DNA from: Microtetraspora niveoalba
Lineage (GTDB): Bacteria; Actinomycetota; Actinomycetes; Streptosporangiales; Streptosporangiaceae
Direction: 5' to 3'
Length of the DNA: 64,000 bases
Assembly (NCBI RefSeq): GCF_001570405.1
Contig: NZ_BBYM01000007.1
Location: 62,001-126,000 of the forward strand
Below the pieces are notes generated by a model, which worked only from the letters and a program-made list of their open reading frames with translations, did not search any database and had not been told where the DNA came from. Position 1 is the first letter of the stretch, and every line of letters starts with the position of its first letter. Positions 59,941 to 64,000 of the stretch are shown here, piece by piece. Both the position numbers and the translations under genes were made by a program.

Positions 59941-60929
59941 CGCAGCCCCGTCCGCCTGCCGCGCAGCAGCAGGCCCAGGAAGACGACGCTGCCGACGACG
60001 CCGACGACCGTGGAGACCGGGATCTCGTACGGGAAGCGGACGACCCGGCCCGCGACGTCGCACAGCAGTACGAACAGTGCCCCGGCGAGCGCCGTCGCGG
60101 GCAGCGCGTGGCGCAGGTTGTCGCCGAGCGCCAGGGTGACGAGGTTGGGCACGATGAGGCTGACGAACGGGATCTCACCGACGGTGACCACGACGACGGC
60201 CGTGATGACGCCGGTGAGCACGAGTCCGGTGTTGACGACCCGGTCGTAGCGCACGCCCAGGTTGACCGCGAAGCTGCGGCCCATCCCGGCGACGGTGAAC
60301 CGATCGGCGTACAGGTAGCCGAGCACGGTCACCGCGCCCGCGATCCACAGCAGCTCGTAGCGTCCGCGCAGCACCCCGGAGAAGTCGCCCGACGTCCACG
60401 CGCCGAGGCTCTGCAGGAGGTCGGCCCGGTACGCGAGGAACGTGGTGGCGGCCCCGATGACACCGCCGAACATGATGCCGACGAGCGGCACGAGGATCAT
60501 GTCGCGGAAGGTCAGCCGGCGCAGGATCCACATGAAGAAGAACGTCCCGAGCAGCGCGAACGCGACGGCGACCGCCATCTTGACGAAGACGGCCTCGCCA
60601 CCGGCGAGCAGCGTGGCGAGCAGCACGCCGAAGGAGGCCGACTCGCTGGTGCCGGCCGTGGACGGGGAGACGAAGCGGTTGCCGGTGATGTGCATCATCA
60701 CCAGGCCGGCCACGCTCATCGCGGTGCCGGCGAGGACGACGGCGAGCAGCCGCGGCAGCCGGGACTCCACCAGGACGCGCAGGTCCTCCGGCCGCCCGTG
60801 GAGCAGGCCGGCCGGGGTGAGGTCGCCGACGCCGACGAAGAGCGATCCGGCGGCCAGGACGGCGAGCAGCGCCGCCCCGGCCGCCAGATGCCACGCGCGC
60901 AGCCGCCCGAGGAGCGGCCGGCGGGTCAT
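59937..60929 (-). CDS. Iron-siderophore ABC permease 1
   Basis: 330 residues, FecCD family (CeuB/YclN-like), about nine helices. Marks: LRVLVESRLPRLLAVVLAGT, AMSVAGLVMMHITGNRFVSP, STAGTSESASFGVLLATLLA, FAVNLGVRYDRVVNTG and GEIPFVSLIVPNLVTLALGD, followed by PYEIPVSTVVGVVGS. Forms the channel with permease 2. Its start overlaps the stop of the binding-protein gene. Confidence 0.92.
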   Translation of the reverse strand: MTRRPLLGRLRAWHLAAGAALLAVLAAGSLFVGVGDLTPAGLLHGRPEDLRVLVESRLPRLLAVVLAGTAMSVAGLVMMHITGNRFVSPSTAGTSESASFGVLLATLLAGGEAVFVKMAVAVAFALLGTFFFMWILRRLTFRDMILVPLVGIMFGGVIGAATTFLAYRADLLQSLGAWTSGDFSGVLRGRYELLWIAGAVTVLGYLYADRFTVAGMGRSFAVNLGVRYDRVVNTGLVLTGVITAVVVVTVGEIPFVSLIVPNLVTLALGDNLRHALPATALAGALFVLLCDVAGRVVRFPYEIPVSTVVGVVGSVVFLGLLLRGRRTGLR

Positions 60930-61888
60930 GACAGGCTGTCGCCGACGGCCTTGACCATGCCGTCGACCGAGCTGAGCGCGGTCGGGGCGAGGTACCAGGA
61001 GAAGGGGTCCAGGTAGACGATCTTGCCGTTCTCGGCGGCCTTGGTCCCGTTGACCAGCTTGTTGTCCAGCACCTGCTTGGCGGCCTTGCCGTTCTCGCCG
61101 ACGGCGGCGTCGCGGTCGACGACGTATAGCAGGTCGGGGTCGGTCTTGGCGACGAACTCGGCCGAGATCGCGTTGCCGTGGGTGTCGGTGGACAGGCCCT
61201 CGGCGGCCGGCTTCACCCCGAGGGCGTCGTGGATGAGGCCGAACCGGGAGCCCGGGCCGTACGCGCTGAGCTTGCCGCCGGTGGTGAGCACGACCAGTCC
61301 GGTCCGGTCGCCGGCCTTGGCCTTGACCTCGGCGACGGAGGCGTCGATGGCGTCGAGGCGCCGCTCGACCTCCGCCTGCTTGCCGAAGATGGCGCCGAGC
61401 GCCTCGGTGCGCTCGCGGAGGCTGGACAGGAAGGTGGCGTTGTCCACGGTCAGGTCGACGGTGGGGGCGATCTTGGCCAGCTCCTTGTACGCGGCGGAGG
61501 AGCGGCCGGCCACCACGATCAGGTCGGGCGCGAGCGCGTTGACCTTCTCGTAGTCGGGCTCGAACAGCGAGCCGACCTTGGGGTAGGCGTCGGTGCCGAA
61601 CTTGGCGAGCCTGTCCGGCAGGTTCTCCACCACGGGCACCCCGGCCACCGGGACGCCGAGCTCGTCGAGGGTGGCGAGCGCGCCGAGGTCGAACACGACG
61701 GCCTTCTTCGGCGTGCCGGGGACGGTGGTGGTGCCCTGGGCGTGCGTCACGGTCACACCACCGGCGGCGCCCTCGGCCGCGGCCGAGGTGTCGTCCGCCT
61801 CGGCGCCGCCCCCGCATGCCGCCAGCAGGAGCAGGAAAGGTAGCAGGAGCACGCCGAGCAAACGGGACCGGAAGGGACGGCGACCCAT
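60926..61888 (-). CDS. Ferric-siderophore binding lipoprotein
   Basis: 320 residues. Signal peptide with lipobox LLLAAC, mature Cys at about residue 25, so membrane-anchored outside the cell. Type III periplasmic-binding fold: KKAVVFDLGALATLDELGVP, YEKVNALAPDLIVVAGRSSA, a long connecting helix, and DPFSWYLAPTALSSVDGMV at the end, typical of the YclQ/CeuE/FatB group. No siderophore biosynthesis genes are adjacent, so it may collect siderophores made elsewhere in the genome or by other species. Confidence 0.92.
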   Translation of the reverse strand: MGRRPFRSRLLGVLLLPFLLLLAACGGGAEADDTSAAAEGAAGGVTVTHAQGTTTVPGTPKKAVVFDLGALATLDELGVPVAGVPVVENLPDRLAKFGTDAYPKVGSLFEPDYEKVNALAPDLIVVAGRSSAAYKELAKIAPTVDLTVDNATFLSSLRERTEALGAIFGKQAEVERRLDAIDASVAEVKAKAGDRTGLVVLTTGGKLSAYGPGSRFGLIHDALGVKPAAEGLSTDTHGNAISAEFVAKTDPDLLYVVDRDAAVGENGKAAKQVLDNKLVNGTKAAENGKIVYLDPFSWYLAPTALSSVDGMVKAVGDSLS

Positions 61889-61921
61889 GAAAACCTCCGA
61901 AAACGACAGAGCCGTAAAGGT

Positions 61922-61940
61922 TTGGTAAGGCTAACCTAAG
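61922..61940. promoter_or_regulatory. Iron box (DmdR/IdeR-type operator)
   Basis: The reverse complement reads CTTAGGTTAGCCTTACCAA, close to the actinobacterial consensus TTAGGTTAGGCTAACCTAA. It lies 33 bp upstream of the binding-protein start, so the importer is expected to be repressed when iron is plentiful. Confidence 0.85.
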
Positions 61941-62049
61941 TCCTTGTCGAGGTCGCGATCGGGGTGCCCCTGTCTTCCGTTTCGGCGGTCTGACCTGCGC
62001 TTTCGGTGCGCCCGTGGACGCGCCGGCCGCGCACTGATCGCCGCACCCG

Positions 62050-62210
62050 CCGGAACCCGCCCGGATCACCGGATCACCGGAACCGCCGGGATCACCAGAC
62101 CCGGATGGATCATCGGACCCGCCCGGATCACCGGGGCGTTTCGGCATCACAGGACCCGCCGGGATCAGGGAAACCGCCGGGATCACTGGAAGCGGCGTTA
62201 CTCCCGGATC
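62050..62210. repeat. Degenerate short repeats (CCGGGATCA-like)
   Basis: About a dozen imperfect copies of a 9-12 bp unit built on CCGGATCACC/CCGCCGGGATCA, spacing irregular. Non-coding in any convincing frame. Similar to slippage-prone spacer DNA. Confidence 0.5.
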
Positions 62211-62240
62211 CGGGCGGGTAACCCGCCCATGGAGGTCGCC

Positions 62241-63401
62241 ATGGTCGGTCACCCGGAACGGCAGAGCCATCGACGGATCTCCCCCCTCGATCCCGGCGCG
62301 TCCCGAACCTCTCCGGGGGCGCCCGGGCCCCCTCCCGAGCCCCCTGCCGCGCCCTCACCCGGGCCGCCGGGAACGCGCGCCGAGCAGGAGGCGCGCGGCA
62401 CGCCGGGCGAGGGGCCCACGCCGCCGTCGCACCTGCAGCTCGAGGTGACCTCGGCGTGCAACCTGCGCTGCCGGATGTGCCTCGTCCGCTACCGGCCGCC
62501 GGTGAACCGGATCCGGGGAGCGATGCCGCTGGAGCTCTTCCACCGGCTCCTGGACGCCCTGCCGGGGCTGCGCCTGCTCACCCTCCAGGGGCTGGGCGAG
62601 CCGCTGCTGTCGCCCCACCTGCTGCCGATGATCGCCGAGGCCAAGCGGCGGGGCGTCAGGACGGGGTTCACGACCAACGCGACCCTGCTCACCCCCGAAC
62701 GCTCCGCGCGGCTCGTCGAGCTCGGCGTCGACTGGGTGCGCGTCTCCCTCGACGGCGCCACGGCCGAGACCTACGAGGGGATCCGCGACGGAGGCAGCTT
62801 CGCCGCGGTCGCGGCCAACATCCGGAGCCTGTGGGCCGCCAAGAAGGCCGCCGGCTCCCCGCTGCCGTGGACCCGGGTCGTCTTCGTCGCCATGCGGCGC
62901 AACATGGAGGAGCTGGCGGACACCGTACGGCTGCTCGCGGGCTGGGGCGTGGACGAGATCCGGGTGCAGAACCTCGCGCACACCTTCGAGGACGCGGGCG
63001 GCGCGTACGCGGGGATCCGCGACTTCACCGAGGCGGAGTCGTTGTGGCGGGGCGGGGACCGGATCCGCTCGGCGCGCGCCTTCGCCGAGGCCGCCGCCGT
63101 GGCGGAGGAGTACGGCGTACGGCTCAGGCTCCCCGACCTGTCCGGACGGCGCTCGCCCCGGGCGCCGGGGGAGCCCGGGTGCGGCTGGCCTTGGGACGCG
63201 GTCTACGTCACCAGCGAGGGCGTGGTGCAGCCGTGCTGCATGGTCATGGGAGACGACCGGGCCACGCTCGGCGACCTGCGGAGCCAGTCCTTCGCGGAGA
63301 TCTGGGAGGGGGCGGCCTACCGCGAGTTCCGCCGCCGCCTCATGGGCGACGACCCGCCGGAGGTCTGCCGCGGGTGCGCCCTCTACCGGGGCACCTTCTG
63401 A
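62241..63401 (+). CDS. Radical SAM/SPASM-domain protein
   Basis: 386 residues. A Pro/Gly-rich disordered N-terminus (about 1-60) precedes the radical SAM core: LQLEVTSACNLRCRMCLVRY with the C-x3-C-x2-C cluster, LLTLQGLGEPLLSPHLLPMI, TGFTTNATLLTPE, and VRVSLDGATAETYEGIR. The C-terminal SPASM region has GVVQPCCMVMGDDRATLGDL and VCRGCALYRG for extra iron-sulfur clusters. Such enzymes modify peptides, sugars or alcohols. ATG at 62241 has GGAGG six bases upstream. Its end overlaps the glycosyltransferase start, so the two are coupled and may act on the same glycan or glycolipid. Confidence 0.88.
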   Translation: MVGHPERQSHRRISPLDPGASRTSPGAPGPPPEPPAAPSPGPPGTRAEQEARGTPGEGPTPPSHLQLEVTSACNLRCRMCLVRYRPPVNRIRGAMPLELFHRLLDALPGLRLLTLQGLGEPLLSPHLLPMIAEAKRRGVRTGFTTNATLLTPERSARLVELGVDWVRVSLDGATAETYEGIRDGGSFAAVAANIRSLWAAKKAAGSPLPWTRVVFVAMRRNMEELADTVRLLAGWGVDEIRVQNLAHTFEDAGGAYAGIRDFTEAESLWRGGDRIRSARAFAEAAAVAEEYGVRLRLPDLSGRRSPRAPGEPGCGWPWDAVYVTSEGVVQPCCMVMGDDRATLGDLRSQSFAEIWEGAAYREFRRRLMGDDPPEVCRGCALYRGTF

Positions 63402-64000
63402 CCGGCTCGACAGCGACCGGCTCGACACCGACCGGCTCGACACCGACCGGCTCGACAGCGACCGGCTCGACAGCGACCGGCTCGACAGCGACCGGCTCGA
63501 GAGCGACCGGCTCGACGCCTCCCCGCCTGCTGGCGTTCCGCGCGCTCAACCTGGGCGATCTGCTGGTGGCCGTGCCGGCGCTGCGCGGGCTGCGGCGGCG
63601 CTATCCCGGTCACCGCCTGACGCTCGCCGTCCCCGCAGCCCTCGCCCCGGTGGCCCGGCTGACCGGCGTCGTGGACGAGGTCGTCCCGCACCGCGGCCCG
63701 CACCCGCCGCCCGTGCGGGAGCCGGACGTGGCCGTGGATCTGTGCGGGGTGCTGCCGGACAGCGTCCGGGCCCTGCTCGCGATCCGGCCGCGCCGCCTGG
63801 TGGCCTTCTCCTGCCCCGAGGCCGGGCACCCGGACGGGCCTCCCGTACGGGATGTGGAGCACGAGACGGCCCGGTGGTGCCGGCTGGTGCGGTCGGACGG
63901 GGCGGAGGCCGACGAGGGCGATCTGCTGCTGGCCCCTCCGTCCGTCCCGAGCCCCTGTCCCGGGGCGGCGGTCGTGCATCCGGGCGCCGCCTACGGCAGC
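63374..64000 (+). CDS. Glycosyltransferase family 9 with N-terminal pentapeptide repeats (partial)
   Basis: The right end of the window cuts the gene. GTG at 63374, with GGAGG ten bases upstream (63359-63363), is the only start codon in frame before the domain. It overlaps the radical SAM gene by 28 bp. Residues about 10-49 are eight copies of a pentapeptide TGST(A/P), encoded by the 15-bp tandem array. The GT9 (heptosyltransferase-like) domain follows: LLAFRALNLGDLLVAVPALR, LRRRYPGHRLTLAVPAALAP, VDEVVPHRG and PDVAVDLCGVLPDSVRALLA. Transfers a sugar, often a heptose, from a nucleotide donor; acceptor unknown. Confidence 0.8.
   Translation, partial: MRPLPGHLLTGSTATGSTPTGSTPTGSTATGSTATGSTATGSRATGSTPPRLLAFRALNLGDLLVAVPALRGLRRRYPGHRLTLAVPAALAPVARLTGVVDEVVPHRGPHPPPVREPDVAVDLCGVLPDSVRALLAIRPRRLVAFSCPEAGHPDGPPVRDVEHETARWCRLVRSDGAEADEGDLLLAPPSVPSPCPGAAVVHPGAAYGS
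63400..63519 (+). repeat. 15-bp tandem repeat, eight copies, in frame
   Basis: GACCGGCTCGACAGC unit with variants (last base pair of bases AG/AC/GC, and one GAGAGC copy). Eight units of exactly 15 bp start at the radical SAM stop codon and run into the glycosyltransferase coding region, keeping its frame. Confidence 0.9.

Larger units (their letters stand above)
61889..62240. other. 352-bp divergent region with iron box and degenerate repeats
   Basis: Left: iron box at 61922-61940. Right (about 62050-62210): imperfect repeats of CCGGGATCA/CCGGATCACC with no conserved reading frame. No gene. Confidence 0.65.

Noticed and set aside
63400-63519. Tandem array as a CRISPR
   Set aside because: Units are contiguous without spacers and only 15 bp; they encode peptide repeats.

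Overview
The window is very GC-rich DNA with the codon usage of a filamentous actinomycete. The best taxonomic markers are an SsgB-type sporulation protein, a class I lysyl-tRNA synthetase, DUF5302 and RNHCP proteins, an F420/deazaflavin-type oxidoreductase, a DmdR/IdeR-like iron box and a Cys-Ser-Gly type histidine ammonia-lyase. This fits Streptosporangiales or a relative of Streptomyces; genus cannot be decided from the sequence alone.

Layout. 1-3.4 kb: divergent glycogen genes glgC and glgA, a PgeF-type protein and a hypothetical protein. 3.6-5.3 kb: a tandem pair of small secreted four-cysteine proteins whose signal peptides, cysteine modules and upstream DNA are duplicated but whose low-complexity tails differ (Asn-X alternation versus His-rich). 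5.3-12.3 kb: DUF5302 protein, tRNA-Cys and tRNA-Gly, dihydrouridine synthase, a large RNA helicase, a coiled-coil protein, a rhomboid protease and a TetR/deazaflavin-oxidoreductase pair. 12.3-20.6 kb: an MFS exporter under that TetR, 6-phosphogluconate dehydrogenase, a beta-propeller protein, a sulfotransferase, a small membrane protein and class I LysRS. 20.6-25 kb: a FabG and acyl-CoA dehydrogenase pair opposite a TetR, then an acetyltransferase and a methyltransferase.

25-35.7 kb is an aromatic-acid catabolic island transcribed leftward opposite a PucR-like regulator. It holds an aryl-AMP ligase, an ADP-forming acyl-CoA synthetase, a salicylyl/anthraniloyl-CoA hydroxylase-like flavoprotein, a 30-codon relic that looks like the start of a fumarylacetoacetate-hydrolase gene, a TfdB-like phenol hydroxylase, a type I extradiol dioxygenase and a C-C bond hydrolase. 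35.9-47.8 kb: a repeat-rich hypothetical protein, a second tRNA group (Gly, Cys, Val), hutH, a hydroxyacid-dehydrogenase/RidA fusion with a divergent LysR, pabB-pabC, an LVIVD-repeat/DUF305 lipoprotein pair, ssgB and tRNA-Val(CAC).

47.8-58 kb is accessory: PadR with a membrane protein, an ISL3 transposase scrap, an isochorismatase-like protein, an Old Yellow Enzyme opposite a TetR, a TPR protein, an ammonium transporter with a Glu in place of the first pore histidine, a YoaK protein, two RNHCP zinc-ribbon-like proteins and an orphan Imm32-like immunity gene. 58-64 kb: an iron-siderophore ABC importer behind an iron box, a radical SAM/SPASM protein and a glycosyltransferase 9 with an N-terminal pentapeptide repeat encoded by a 15-bp tandem array.

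There is no prophage, CRISPR array or recognisable secondary-metabolite megasynthase. The strongest candidates for something undescribed are the secreted pair at 4-5.2 kb with its duplicated leader, the repeat-tailed glycosyltransferase, the dehydrogenase-RidA fusion, and the recurrence of TetR operators at both ends of two tetR genes. All family assignments are from reading motifs, with no database search.
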